IMG/VR virus record: IMGVR_UViG_3300031280_000001
Span: 1 to 54,855 of that record
DNA from: a virus
DNA: 54,855 bases
Strand: one strand, 5' to 3'
This document shows, one piece after another, positions 9,901 through 18,735 of this stretch (positions are counted from its first letter, which is position 1; the number at the start of each line of letters is the position of its first letter). Under the pieces are notes generated by a model. The model was not told the origin of the DNA and did not search any database. It saw only the letters and a program-made list of their open reading frames with translations. A program made the position numbers and the translations under genes.

Positions 9901-11454
9901 ATCAGATCTAAATCCCCAGTCCTTATTATCACCTTTCCCGGCGGGATATAGCGGTTGAAATGAATCAAATGACGCTGAGACGCCATCTACATCTAGCATT
10001 GCAGGTGATCTGGAAGTTCCCGCAGGTTGAGTGTCCTGCCATACACGACTAAATACTTCATAAGCTCTATCCCAGGAATCAGTATCATCGGAATCATAAA
10101 GAGCATACTCTGGTCTTTCATCGGTATAAAGATTGGATAAAACTTCAGAAACCCCCGTCATGGCATCACGCCTATTTGGCATCTGATAATTCTCCAAATC
10201 TGGTATAGGTACAGCAAAAGTTAATCCTCCAAGGTCATCTACACATTGTATTGCGTATCCGAATCTCTCTCCCCTGGTAGAATTCTTTCGATAAACTTGA
10301 TTCCACGTTTTACTAAAACCCTCAAATCCAAGATCCATATTAACCGGCTGAGCGCGTTTACTTTCACTATCTATAATGAATGCATTATCAGATAATGAAG
10401 AAAGATCTCTAGCTTCATATTCAACACCCCCTATAACCAAGCGGCCATCAGTCAATCTGATTGTCTTACATAATTTAATTGCTTGAGATTCTAATTCTGA
10501 AGCTTCATCAAGCGGTAACCAATCAAGTCCATCCTTATCAATAAAATCAATAATATCATAAACCGTTGAGGATATATCAACCGCGGCGCCATCAGCATCA
10601 GCAACCAAGTTAAGATATTCCGGATTAGGACTAAAATCAGGAGATTGCCCAGTGTTATGCGCCGTACGTTTTATCTGCATATAAGCAAATCCAGCTTCGT
10701 TAGTTACACGAAATCTGATTCGTATACCTTTATTTGTTAGCCCACCAGGCTCATCACCAGTAGTAAACACTCCATTCTTTGTATTACCTGGAGTTGTAAT
10801 TACAGCCTCTGTATGAACCGGAATCACAGGAGTAGATGGTGACCAATTTGTGGCATTTCCTTGTGGATCAGTATAACGAACAGCATATGTATATCCACCA
10901 CCAATAAGTCCAGATCCGGCGCCCACATATTCAAGTCCTATAAATTTTGGCTGATTTGTATGGGTTACTAATTGTAACCTATGAGCCTCTGCATCATATT
11001 CCGTAAAGTATTTTTGAGTAGCAAAACTATTAATTACATCGTATAAATCATAATATACGGGTGCAGCCTGGCCGTCGGTTATATACATAATCCCATCATC
11101 CTCATCTATAGCCGCATCAATCATACCAATTCGGGACCCGGGAATGTCTGCGTGTTCTGCTACCTTAGTACCAGAAACGTAAATTGTTTTAACGTATGTG
11201 GATGTGTTATACCAAAACTCTACTACATAGTTCTCCGTTACCCAACTGAATAGACCTGTACAATATTGTGTTGCATCCTCTTCCCTATCTTCGTGAATAA
11301 CATCCCCCGGCGCTCTTTTATAGGTACCGTTAATAGTCCTACGCATCAAGTATGCTTGTCGTATTGAACTGTGATCCGGAACTAAAAGATTCTCATCAGT
11401 ATCTGCGTCTATTCCACGCAAAAATAAATTGGTAATGTATTCTAATGGTTTCAT
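6937..11454 (-). CDS. Tail nozzle / muzzle (stabilisation) protein, 1505 aa
   Basis: This is the largest complete gene. The N-terminus (FLRGIDADTDENLLVPDHSSIRQAY split over about 30 residues, then RAPGDV) resembles the start of podoviral nozzle/stabilisation proteins such as the crAss muzzle, which begin with an asymmetric listing of values around a beta propeller. The body is beta-rich with many aromatic and Asn/Asp turns, and the last 400 residues include repeated blades (LYAVTESGLALVL, LYAVCKGL, LYSVENG). No signal peptide or membrane helix is present. It would form the distal tail tube through which DNA leaves. It is separated from the upstream gene by a terminator at 11463-11513, so its expression probably depends on read-through or an unseen promoter. 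Confidence 0.78.
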   Translation of the reverse strand: MKPLEYITNLFLRGIDADTDENLLVPDHSSIRQAYLMRRTINGTYKRAPGDVIHEDREEDATQYCTGLFSWVTENYVVEFWYNTSTYVKTIYVSGTKVAEHADIPGSRIGMIDAAIDEDDGIMYITDGQAAPVYYDLYDVINSFATQKYFTEYDAEAHRLQLVTHTNQPKFIGLEYVGAGSGLIGGGYTYAVRYTDPQGNATNWSPSTPVIPVHTEAVITTPGNTKNGVFTTGDEPGGLTNKGIRIRFRVTNEAGFAYMQIKRTAHNTGQSPDFSPNPEYLNLVADADGAAVDISSTVYDIIDFIDKDGLDWLPLDEASELESQAIKLCKTIRLTDGRLVIGGVEYEARDLSSLSDNAFIIDSESKRAQPVNMDLGFEGFSKTWNQVYRKNSTRGERFGYAIQCVDDLGGLTFAVPIPDLENYQMPNRRDAMTGVSEVLSNLYTDERPEYALYDSDDTDSWDRAYEVFSRVWQDTQPAGTSRSPAMLDVDGVSASFDSFQPLYPAGKGDNKDWGFRSDMPCDQMDDHTYNFHQSLNNHIWSLGWAFTGINTNLLPSWVRGFKIVRTPPANRVLAQGLATYVFAQQGSQSPAEKEGSKLTFYSPDIDPFYGNKAYLYDDIINNPDDYQLQLVSVLGFNSSAFSGSYEAPNCYSVDLLSYANIAYENYIYNGLDPLAKIGRGSGHVTFGRWRNYLGLAGSNMGAGITSRSPDYLFDISSVEKIDGGQYGNSDGRSHMLELTVDAAVYAQLDTMTKSTGNDNVNRVFHEPVYIVNIVHNNANILTTNTQSYQDTGVYQKLESIIGTAIGGSGQTYALVDERPEDVHAAKIAAADADVRYIMVNGQRWMDVTLEASGSITTWGAAINSGGGLGTGYFTLYGKNYYGMYTITASWINNGQATIFTVDPKNPVTIKFDVVATLNFYPPEGDEIKVVYNNNSPIIVFGGDSFVGEVFNAVVDNKVNGAKSMGQITDSIQADAPTEQLQINGPMPGYTYRISGVNNAVFIPRHAKEAPVSGGGVQARSMYDNERTPVSDIIPDDYNITVDNIRQWVFGFICESKSNTILAYGDTYPRRNYVQRPTSYPARNTDEEPKDYYLRAAVYSDYYDKFGDEYLLWERGGFVTPQMLNYDYTKDVSARAVNKPLAGYAERVKFWQRLAFSLDKNPAIQNSPSLRTFLPINYYDLKRADRGQITILYDAVSGQGRNLYAVTESGLALVLTNKTVMRGAVGEQVGLIDLEGKFIQDEIWLNTAVGCPSQLSRSKSEGVMETADGQFVQALSWVNNKGVMLFFNNDVRNIIANWRDRLYAVCKGLPHGTNYPTLLTVFNERENELWVEMAGNMYVFNFFLNNWTHELPHDYDRMIFKNKESATYNEWPYLLGARADRLYSVENGTYTLLSDSEENMDPYIDIVINPDLHTSWEFIDYLLHANATPKEMIFDTGASSPNTDTPPVVRDLNPGLYSYIGRRDSGAKDTKAMQGPYLTIRITFDGSLTTAYEVKAIRVGFNNIIE

Positions 11455-11462
11455 AGATATGA

Positions 11463-11513
11463 AATAAAAAAAAATCCCGCGGGCATGGATATACCCGTAC
11501 CCGTACCCGTGGG
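11463..11513 (-). terminator. Rho-independent terminator after the 296-aa gene
   Basis: On the minus strand a 10-bp stem (ATCCCACGGG with CCCGCGGGAT, one G-U pair) encloses a loop containing three tandem TACCCG units (as read on the plus strand), and is followed by about nine T. It lies between the 296-aa gene and the nozzle gene. Confidence 0.8.
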
Positions 11514-11555
11514 ATCAGTTAATTATACTGGCCACGCTACTTGAGGTAGCTAATC

Positions 11556-12446
11556 TTATGCCTTAACGTCAGCTGTCCTGTTAGTCATATAGAACTTACC
11601 AGCGGCTTTATTATAAAACCCTTCAAGGATATCTTTAGCCGTTGAAGTCTGACTAGGCTCGGTACCTCCAGCAAATTGATACTGGGCGTCCCATGTAATG
11701 GTATGGTTACCATCCGTGACGATCTCAAGCCTTAAATACGAATTGTCCTGCATATTAATAGCTGGACCAATCGTGGTAGGTTCGGAACAAGCCAATTGAA
11801 ATACTCTGGCTATGTCAAGATTAGGAACAAATGTAGCTGCTATAGTACCGTTCAAGTCGCCGGTCAAATTTGCAACAGTTACAATAACTCTTTCAGTTGG
11901 AATAAGGTGCCGTCTCTTAGAAAAACCTAAGAGTGATGCTGGAGCAGTTGTATTAGCAACAGAACCAGCAAGATTACCAGATACGTTTGTAATAGTCGGA
12001 TGAGCAAATTCTTCCCCTGCATTAACAGAGGTGAAAATAAGAGTATCCGTTGAAGCGGTAACAACAATACCAACAGCTAAATATGCATCAGCATGAGCCG
12101 TTACAAAATTAGTATTAGTTTTAGTAAGGCTGGTATCCCAAGTTGCAAGCTTGGTTAAGCCCCCAGCGACAGCTACATTCGCCGTTCCGGAACTACCGGT
12201 TACGGTAATTGTATCAACCTGCTTTACGCTACCGATAACAGTACACTTAATACCCAGAAGGGTTAAAGCGGGCTGATGGGTAACCTGAAAGTCTTCACTG
12301 GTTTCGTCCAAATCGGTATCAAAGGTAGCTACATAACCTACGCCATTAACTGTGACGGCTGCAGTTCCCGAAGTACCGGTAAGAGTTACTGTATCACCAT
12401 CCACGGGGATAACAGCAACTTGATTTTTTTCATTAAATAATTTCAT
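11556..12446 (-). CDS. Two-repeat beta-domain virion protein (fibre or decoration type)
   Basis: The 296-residue product contains two tandem copies of a domain that begins TVTLTGTSGTA or TITVTGSSGTA, continues with a TWDT/TFDTDL step and ends near NLAGSVANTTAP. The same domain occurs once in the neighbouring 186-aa protein. The C-terminal 100 residues form a different, beta-rich module (RVIVTVANLTGDLNGTIAAT ... YLRLEIVTDGNHTITWDA). The composition is Thr/Val/Ala-rich without Cys-rich motifs, as in head fibres, decoration proteins and phage Ig-like or carbohydrate-binding modules. A strong terminator follows. A structural role is inferred from the block. Confidence 0.65.
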   Translation of the reverse strand: MKLFNEKNQVAVIPVDGDTVTLTGTSGTAAVTVNGVGYVATFDTDLDETSEDFQVTHQPALTLLGIKCTVIGSVKQVDTITVTGSSGTANVAVAGGLTKLATWDTSLTKTNTNFVTAHADAYLAVGIVVTASTDTLIFTSVNAGEEFAHPTITNVSGNLAGSVANTTAPASLLGFSKRRHLIPTERVIVTVANLTGDLNGTIAATFVPNLDIARVFQLACSEPTTIGPAINMQDNSYLRLEIVTDGNHTITWDAQYQFAGGTEPSQTSTAKDILEGFYNKAAGKFYMTNRTADVKA

Positions 12447-12489
12447 GGTAGTAATTGTTATAAATGATTAAACGTTTAGATAATTCAAA

Positions 12490-13050
12490 TTAATATGCGA
12501 CTATTACCCCACCTGATATCATCACAGAGGTAAATTTTGTTTTTGCATGTATTTTCTCCCCAGCTGCTAATTCTCCATATACGCCATGATCCCCCAATGA
12601 GGAACCAACGTTAGCCGTAGTATGCGCTACTGTGCCGTCCAGGTCACCGGTTAAAGGTGCAATCACTGGAGCAACAATTGGTGTACCTACGATAGCTGCT
12701 GTAAATATAATATCAGCACCAGAGCTAGTAACAATTATAGCCTCTAATTTGTAAGCGGCAGCAAAAGAGGTTACAAAAGCAGCAGCTGTATCAGTGAGGT
12801 TTGTAGTCCACGTTACAACTTTGCTAAGTCCTCCGACTTCAGTTATTGTAGCAGTACCGCTAGTACCTGTTACAGTAACTGTCTCAACCTGCGCAACAGG
12901 TGTATCCTCAGCAGTATTTCCATTCTCTGCCAGATGTGTAAATGTAGCTGCAGTTATTACTTCAACAACGTGCGCGTCTATGGCATGGGGAACGTCAGTA
13001 ACTGCTATTCTCCTTGAACCATATTTCGATACTCTGTTATATCCTTCCAT
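12490..13050 (-). CDS. Single-repeat beta-domain virion protein, 186 aa
   Basis: Residues about 50-150 carry one copy of the domain duplicated in the next gene (ETVTVTGTSGTATITEVGG, then VVTWTTNLTDTAAAFVTSF, then PLTGDLDGTVAHTTA). The N-terminal 45 residues are unique and the last 30 (GVYGELAAGEKIHAKTKF) resemble the short beta ends of decoration proteins. Shared repeats point to duplication and suggest that the two products occupy related sites on the virion. It is co-oriented and closely spaced with the structural genes. Confidence 0.62.
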   Translation of the reverse strand: MEGYNRVSKYGSRRIAVTDVPHAIDAHVVEVITAATFTHLAENGNTAEDTPVAQVETVTVTGTSGTATITEVGGLSKVVTWTTNLTDTAAAFVTSFAAAYKLEAIIVTSSGADIIFTAAIVGTPIVAPVIAPLTGDLDGTVAHTTANVGSSLGDHGVYGELAAGEKIHAKTKFTSVMISGGVIVAY

Positions 13051-13061
13051 TGTTTAAATTT

Positions 13062-13853
13062 TTATGATGTCATTTTACTATTGTACTCAATAAGATCCCG
13101 CCACTTCTTAGTGTCAATCTGCTTCAATCTTGTCTTGGCCTCATGCCAGGCTCCATTAAATCCATACTCATCCAGCTGTAAGGCCGCATCAGTTTGAATC
13201 GTTCTATACCGCCTGTCACGGCCATCTGTGCTCTTCAATGCCCTGGCTGCTTTCTCGACTACCCACAAAGTTACGGCTTTTATCGCAAACGGCGGAACTA
13301 TTTTTATATTGTCAATATCCAGCTCAGATGTAGCTATACCTGTACCGACGATTCTGACATAATCATAGGCGCCACACGCTGAGGATAAGTAGATTATACC
13401 ATTCCGCGTATTAAAGTAATAAGCATTTCTAGGCGATTGCCTTAATGCGCTTACTTTGAAAAATGGGTCTGTTATATTATTCTCGTGATTATTTGCTGTG
13501 TATCCGGAAGCAGTCCATTCATCTTCTCTGATCACTCCACCCCTGGTTTCAAATCCCTTCTTCCAATAAACATTCTCAACATATCCAATATTATCCGGGG
13601 TCCCGGTAAAAAGGTGTATCTTATCAATATTATAGAATCCCTTGGGGACAGGTACCTTCATATCGTCAGGCATTATAATATCCTTAACTACTTTAATGAA
13701 AGGAACATCAAAGGATAATTCATCCATAGCTCTCTTCACTTGCTTCCGGTACCATCCGGGAGTTAATTTCTGCATCTCCTTATCATCCACATCTACTGTG
13801 GCGTCGGCTATAACTTCCTGTATACTAATAAGATCATCAAAAGAGAATGTCAT
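13062..13853 (-). CDS. Putative head-tail connector/ring protein, 263 aa
   Basis: This is a soluble protein with a helical N-terminus (FDDLISIQEVIADATVDVDD), a beta-rich middle (FYNIDKIHLFTGTPDNIGY) and a helical C-terminus ending with a basic segment (LKQIDTKKWRDLIEYNSKM). Its start overlaps the stop of the preceding 225-aa gene by one base (ATGA type). It belongs to a run of three similar-sized genes between the capsid and the beta-domain genes, where podoviruses encode the adaptor and collar rings. No named family is recognised. Confidence 0.6.
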   Translation of the reverse strand: MTFSFDDLISIQEVIADATVDVDDKEMQKLTPGWYRKQVKRAMDELSFDVPFIKVVKDIIMPDDMKVPVPKGFYNIDKIHLFTGTPDNIGYVENVYWKKGFETRGGVIREDEWTASGYTANNHENNITDPFFKVSALRQSPRNAYYFNTRNGIIYLSSACGAYDYVRIVGTGIATSELDIDNIKIVPPFAIKAVTLWVVEKAARALKSTDGRDRRYRTIQTDAALQLDEYGFNGAWHEAKTRLKQIDTKKWRDLIEYNSKMTS

Positions 13854-14530
13854 TATTCAAGGTCTTTATTGGTAACGACGTTAATCGCCTGTTCTTTAAT
13901 TTGTTCATCATATTCCTTCGGCAACTTGGAAATAAATAATCCCATAGTAACCAATTCGTTCTTAAGTGTTGGTATCAACTCCTGAGGGATATCCAATTCA
14001 AGATCCAAATCCATGGCTGTATCATATGCCTGAAGGGTCACATATAAACCCGCCTCTATAGTCGTCAAATTTATTTGTTCACATCCAAGAAAGTATATCC
14101 TATCCCCAGAAGTATAGAAATACGGATTTTTAGCGGATGGCTTCTCATCTTCACTCATATATAATCTACGCGCCTGCGCGGGGGATATACGGGTGAATAC
14201 CACACTCGTGAATGTAGGTGAATTCAAATCCAATTGTGCTTTATAACTAAGATAGTTAATTCCCTTATCGTCCTTCATGTCATAGATAGACGTGGGTATT
14301 ATACAATAATTTCTACCTGTGTCCGGATCAACCAAAGCGTCAATACTAGGATATGTAACCATATACCGGCCAGTAAGCGTTTCACCTATGTGATAACGCC
14401 GTAACCGGTCCGCATGAAGAATGACCCAATAAGCCACTTGAGCTACGGTTACGTCAGCTTCGGGATGGTTCTCACGAACTGTCCGGAGAACATCGAAGAC
14501 TACTTGTCGTATGGTTGCGTTGCTGGCCAT
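13853..14530 (-). CDS. Putative head-tail connector/ring protein, 225 aa
   Basis: The N-terminus is helical (IRQVVFDVLRTVRENHPEADVTVAQVAYWVILHADRLRR in parts) and resembles phage adaptor proteins. A beta-rich middle follows (YMVTYPSIDALVDPDTGRNY, YFLGCEQINLTTIEAG), then a C-terminal helix (NELVTMGLFISKLPKEYDEQ). It is translationally coupled to the 263-aa gene and starts 3 nt after the 238-aa gene ends. The role is inferred from its position. Confidence 0.6.
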   Translation of the reverse strand: MASNATIRQVVFDVLRTVRENHPEADVTVAQVAYWVILHADRLRRYHIGETLTGRYMVTYPSIDALVDPDTGRNYCIIPTSIYDMKDDKGINYLSYKAQLDLNSPTFTSVVFTRISPAQARRLYMSEDEKPSAKNPYFYTSGDRIYFLGCEQINLTTIEAGLYVTLQAYDTAMDLDLELDIPQELIPTLKNELVTMGLFISKLPKEYDEQIKEQAINVVTNKDLE

Positions 14531-14532
14531 AA

Positions 14533-15249
14533 TTATATAAATAATGATACTAGTTCCTGAACATCCTTATCAGTTACTTGCATATTCTGAAGCGGCTGTT
14601 TGCCGGCCTGAATCATCATATACTGATAAGCTTTCATTAATACCGGTTGGTATAACACATACGGAAACTCAAACTCAGTATTGGCAGCAATTACCTTCGT
14701 TGGGGTCCTGAGATGAATTATTCCCACACTTCCTGGGGGTTTCGGACGCACAACTAAATATTGTGCGGGGGAGCCTGTTGGGGTAATAGTATTTATCTGA
14801 GTGTATGAATAAGCATTAATATCATCTGCTACTTCGGCATACCCGGGCTCAAAAGGATCTTCAGTCGCGCCACCGGAATCAATAAATGGTATAAATTTTG
14901 CCATCCTTGCTCCCGCCATTATATAATCAGTCGTACTTACAACAGGAACCGGATCAACGCCTACAAGCCTCCAAAGCGTTTCACCCGCTATTAAAGCACT
15001 TGTTATAGGAACCCTAACAGCATCCTCACCGTCGATTTGAGTAGGAGCGCATATTACTCCAAAAAGTAATTCATTAAATACAGTAGGCGCAAGTACGCCA
15101 CGCTCAAACGCTTTGTCAAACGCAGACATAATATATCTTACAGCCGCATTAATAGCCGGCATATGGTCATTAGTAAAATTATAGCGATCTGAATTCTCAT
15201 CATCGACAAGAAAATCCAAGTCCGCCTGCAACTCTGATGTAAGAATCAT
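14533..15249 (-). CDS. Putative head-tail connector/ring protein, 238 aa
   Basis: The protein is soluble, mixed alpha/beta. It opens with a helical segment (ILTSELQADLDFLVDDENSD, then MPAINAAVRYIMSAFDKAFE), has a beta middle with many Pro/Gly turns (VGVDPVPVVSTTDYIMAGARM) and closes with helices (MKAYQYMMIQAGKQPLQNMQ). It lies 3 nt after the 280-aa gene in a tightly packed set. I do not recognise a family; position suggests an adaptor or ring subunit. Confidence 0.6.
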   Translation of the reverse strand: MILTSELQADLDFLVDDENSDRYNFTNDHMPAINAAVRYIMSAFDKAFERGVLAPTVFNELLFGVICAPTQIDGEDAVRVPITSALIAGETLWRLVGVDPVPVVSTTDYIMAGARMAKFIPFIDSGGATEDPFEPGYAEVADDINAYSYTQINTITPTGSPAQYLVVRPKPPGSVGIIHLRTPTKVIAANTEFEFPYVLYQPVLMKAYQYMMIQAGKQPLQNMQVTDKDVQELVSLFI

Positions 15250-15252
15250 ATT

Positions 15253-16095
15253 TTACTCAGCTGATGGTTGGCCCAACAACCTTCTTCTGTCTATATCGCT
15301 TTGCAGCTCTTTTGCCGCGCCGATATATTCTTCAGCAAATACGCCTGTTAACATTCGACGTAAATCTTTGATGCCCATCTTATCGACACCATTAACACCC
15401 TTTTGATAACAGGTATTAATTACATTCTCATCCTTCATGGCTATTACTTGATTCGCAGCCTTAACCCGAAACTCGTTATATATACCATCTGATCGCATGG
15501 TTTGATTTAAACTCTCGAAAAATTCAACACCATATAACGGATGATTCCGTAAAAATTCAATCTCTCCTTTCAAATGCGTTGTAAAGGCACAATTATTAAC
15601 AATCGTTTCCTCATGTCCCTCCTTACGTCTATCGCTAGACGCATACTGAAGTGTGATCAACTTGTATGGAGGCATTACTTCCACACCCCTATGATCAAGG
15701 TATGAGCCGATTACATAAAAAACTCTCCTGGATGAAAACATGACGCCTTCGTCTTGAAAGTCTTCAGGAGGCACAGGCTTATACCTGGGCTTACCTTGAA
15801 CCTGCATAGATTGTGATAGCATCACTTGATCCGAAAGTAACTTGATTTGAACCGCCATGGCCCCTATCTTCGCTTCATTGGGATCGATTTTCGGTTGTGC
15901 CATAACTTCCACCTTATTGGGGGTAGGATTTGCGGCCTGCTCTTTCGCTGCCTGGAGATCTTTCTCCAGCTGTTCATTCTTTTTCTTCAATTCCATCAGC
16001 TCCTTCTGGCGCTTGATGTCCCCATCACTGAGTTTAGCCCTTGGAGCCGTTGCAGTCTTCTTTGAAGCTGGGGTAGTTTTTGTCTCGTTTTGCAT
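15253..16095 (-). CDS. Conserved virion-block protein with N-terminal coiled coil, 280 aa
   Basis: Residues about 1-35 are Lys/Ala/Thr-rich and disordered. Residues about 30-110 form a charged coiled coil (KRQKELMELKKKNEQLEKDL). The C-terminal 170 residues are a compact alpha/beta domain (FSSRRVFYVIGSYLDHRGVE, then EFFESLNQTMRSDGIYNEF). It is the first gene after the capsid terminator. It may be a head-associated or assembly protein. No homologous family is recognised. Confidence 0.6.
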   Translation of the reverse strand: MQNETKTTPASKKTATAPRAKLSDGDIKRQKELMELKKKNEQLEKDLQAAKEQAANPTPNKVEVMAQPKIDPNEAKIGAMAVQIKLLSDQVMLSQSMQVQGKPRYKPVPPEDFQDEGVMFSSRRVFYVIGSYLDHRGVEVMPPYKLITLQYASSDRRKEGHEETIVNNCAFTTHLKGEIEFLRNHPLYGVEFFESLNQTMRSDGIYNEFRVKAANQVIAMKDENVINTCYQKGVNGVDKMGIKDLRRMLTGVFAEEYIGAAKELQSDIDRRRLLGQPSAE

Positions 16096-16111
16096 CTTAA
16101 TTTAATTTTAT

Positions 16112-16157
16112 CACGTATAAAAAAATAAGTAAGGGGACCAAAGTCCCCCTACTTTAT
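16112..16157 (-). terminator. Terminator after the capsid gene
   Basis: On the minus strand the stem AGTA-GGGGAC pairs with GTCCCC-TACT around a short loop, followed by an A/T tract with six consecutive T. It lies between the major capsid gene and the 280-aa gene. An efficient but leaky stop here would give more capsid mRNA than mRNA for downstream connector genes. Confidence 0.75.
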
Positions 16158-16163
16158 ATCATC

Positions 16164-17510
16164 CTACTGAGGATTATGAGCAGTTATCAAATTTGAAGTG
16201 ATACCAGTTGTATCAAGATAGAAAGACGACAATGGGTTGTTGAACTTCAAGCTCAGCATTCCCTGTGCCCACCATTCTGTATAGTCCTGAATCGAACCAT
16301 TCGTCCCCTTAGGAGAAGTCTGACCCAGTTCAATGGACTGGTATCCTTGCATACACACAGGATGGATAGTCTCAATATCAAGAACAAAAATACGATGTTG
16401 CCAGGTAACTGGAAAACAAGAAACTTCCTTAAACAATTCAGTTGTTACAGGAACGAAACTCATGTCTCCGATCTTATAGATCTGAAGGTTCAGATCACCA
16501 ATCTTATCATCCGGCTTATACCTTAAACCTGTTTCTTTCCAGGTTTTAGACAATTCATACAGAAGCGCGTTCTGTGCGAATACGAAGCGAACTCCGCCTT
16601 CAGATTTATAATCTGTCTCAAAACACAAAGTTTCAAACGATTCCTGAAGAGTAGCTTTGGTAACACCTGAGGCACTTGCCGAACCAGCAGCAACCATACT
16701 CGGGAAGATTCCCTGCATAGTCATCGCTTTGTAAGGAGCAGCACCATTAGTACCAGGTACTGTAATATTTACTTCACCCCTCATACCATTCCACAACGAA
16801 ATGAACATATCTTGAAGCAACAGATCCATCTGTTCTTTCTTGTCCAATTCATAGTAGTTAGTATTTGCAAGGTTGGCAAATTTAGTCATTTCCTTACGGC
16901 TCCAACGCTTGTCACGGTGCATCAACTGAATATAGTTGTACCGCTCAATCTTGGACATTCTATCGTAATGAGTCAGGAAATTCTGACCGTCAGCAATAAC
17001 GCCAGCTTGAATAGAGAAATAATCATCGGTAGACACTGCCGTAAGATCAGCAGCACCATTAAATTTCTGGACGGTAACTACGTCACCGGACACGGTCTTG
17101 ACAATACCCTTACTGTTATCAGGATATACAAGAACTTTATTAATGGTTACATTAGATCCACCACCAGCTGTCATGGTAATAGCCTGGGTTGCACCAGCCG
17201 CTACACCACCAGCAGCTTTGAGAGCTACCCTACCAAAAGTCTTCTCAAGATATGTAAACACATCGTTAGCTTCATATTGTATGGGTTTATCCATAAGTAA
17301 CCGCAAAGTGAAATATTTCTTAGGGACCGCATCAAAGATTTCACGAGCTATCGCTCTGCGAATCAGAATAGTTTCGTCATAACTAAATTCCGAAGCATAT
17401 TCTGAACCTATAGGTTGCAGGTTCCATGGTGCCGGATTATGAACCTCTGCGGGCTCTACCGGGGATGGTTGGGCAATATAGGAATTTGCACTGTTAAAAG
17501 GATCAGCCAT
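16164..17510 (-). CDS. Major capsid protein (HK97-fold type)
   Basis: The 448-residue product lies directly after the scaffold-like gene and before a terminator, the normal place for a capsid gene. It has a disordered Asn/Pro-rich N-terminal arm, a helical region (ETILIRRAIAREIFDAVPKK), a Gly/Val/Thr-rich inserted beta module at about residues 95-165 (AITMTAGGGSNVTINKVLV), a long spine-like helix (YIQLMHRDKRWSRKEMTKF) and a beta-rich C-terminal domain. About 450-500 residues is usual for crAss-like capsid proteins. Assignment rests on order and fold-like layout. A short inserted domain on the capsid surface is plausible. Confidence 0.8.
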   Translation of the reverse strand: MADPFNSANSYIAQPSPVEPAEVHNPAPWNLQPIGSEYASEFSYDETILIRRAIAREIFDAVPKKYFTLRLLMDKPIQYEANDVFTYLEKTFGRVALKAAGGVAAGATQAITMTAGGGSNVTINKVLVYPDNSKGIVKTVSGDVVTVQKFNGAADLTAVSTDDYFSIQAGVIADGQNFLTHYDRMSKIERYNYIQLMHRDKRWSRKEMTKFANLANTNYYELDKKEQMDLLLQDMFISLWNGMRGEVNITVPGTNGAAPYKAMTMQGIFPSMVAAGSASASGVTKATLQESFETLCFETDYKSEGGVRFVFAQNALLYELSKTWKETGLRYKPDDKIGDLNLQIYKIGDMSFVPVTTELFKEVSCFPVTWQHRIFVLDIETIHPVCMQGYQSIELGQTSPKGTNGSIQDYTEWWAQGMLSLKFNNPLSSFYLDTTGITSNLITAHNPQ

Positions 17511-17550
17511 TTTCTTAAGTATTATTTAAAAAGTTAAAATTATTAATTAA

Positions 17551-18735
17551 TTATCCTGAGGCCTTCATAAAACCAACCTCTTTCTGAACCGCTGCGGAGA
17601 TCTGATTTTGATCTGCTCCGCCTGAACCCACACCAGCTGCTGGTCGTTTATCACTGTGTTCAAGGATCTGTTCATTGGCTGCGGATTGTCCCTTATTTTG
17701 TGCCTTCGCAACTAAATCACCAATAGTGTGTTGCTGGGCCAGGATCGCCTCCTTACCAAATTCCTGCATTGCAATTCTCTCTGCGGCCTCTGCCTTATAA
17801 CTAAATCCATCGGGATTAAACAAGGTGTTCTGCAGGTCAGACGTCATTATGTCTCGTATCCGCTTTATCTCGGGCTCACCCATATCAGGGTTGTTGCTCC
17901 TCAGCAGCTTGATAGAGTTTTCAACAGATTGGTCGAATGTTTGTTGGACCACGTCTGCTTCTCGCTGATTCTGCTCCACTGTAGCAGTGTAACTTATTTG
18001 ATCCGTCTCGTACTTAGTTTTAGCCAGATTTTTCAGAGCATTAAAATGCTCGGTTTCCATCTCTTTAAACTCCTCATGTGAATATTTCTTATCACCGTAA
18101 TGGTTGATTAAATCATAATCGATATAAGTACCAAACGGTTTAGAGAAATCCAACGTGCCGCGTTGAGCAATGTTCTGGATTAATTGTGCATAATCCTGAT
18201 TTTTCAACGCCGCATTCATGATTAACGATACGTCAGTTGGCAATGATTTCAATGTACGTTCATATGTTTCAACTTGTGTCTGGAGTCCGCCAAGTTGTGC
18301 GGCCTCTGCTTTGAACTTACCGTGTTCTTTGATAAGTGCTTGCAGATCATTTACTTCTTTGAGATCCAGGTTATTTGCCTTCGCAAATGCCTGAACATCT
18401 TCGAATGAGGCCAAGGTAATGTTTCCGTCCTCATCCTCTACTGCTCCAAATGTCTTCGTTCCAAAAGCAGTTTTCACCGTTACCGGCTCTGCCACTTGTG
18501 TTACAGGTTTCGTAACTGCCCCTGCGGCGGCCGCTGCTGCTGCTGCTGCGTCTCCTCCTTTAGGTACTATTTTCTTAGGTTCTTGACCAGCTATTTGTGC
18601 CGGCGCCCCTGGCGCTGCTGCGCCTGCTCCTGTTCCTTTTCCTTTGGTAATCTCCGCTAGTGCGTCCGCACTCAAGACACCACCTGCCGCATTAGCTGCC
18701 TGTGCGCCATCTGCGGGTGCTTTTCCGTCTGCCAT
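17551..18735 (-). CDS. Putative scaffolding protein, 394 aa
   Basis: The gene sits between portal and capsid genes. The N-terminal 90 residues are Ala/Gly/Pro-rich, with a run of nine Ala, and look disordered. Residues about 110-330 are charged and helical (KANNLDLKEVNDLQALIKEH, YERTLKSLPTDVSLIMNAAL), fitting a coiled-coil scaffold that guides capsid assembly and is then lost. No protease motif is visible. A head-vertex or minor capsid role is the alternative. Confidence 0.68.
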   Translation of the reverse strand: MADGKAPADGAQAANAAGGVLSADALAEITKGKGTGAGAAAPGAPAQIAGQEPKKIVPKGGDAAAAAAAAAGAVTKPVTQVAEPVTVKTAFGTKTFGAVEDEDGNITLASFEDVQAFAKANNLDLKEVNDLQALIKEHGKFKAEAAQLGGLQTQVETYERTLKSLPTDVSLIMNAALKNQDYAQLIQNIAQRGTLDFSKPFGTYIDYDLINHYGDKKYSHEEFKEMETEHFNALKNLAKTKYETDQISYTATVEQNQREADVVQQTFDQSVENSIKLLRSNNPDMGEPEIKRIRDIMTSDLQNTLFNPDGFSYKAEAAERIAMQEFGKEAILAQQHTIGDLVAKAQNKGQSAANEQILEHSDKRPAAGVGSGGADQNQISAAVQKEVGFMKASG

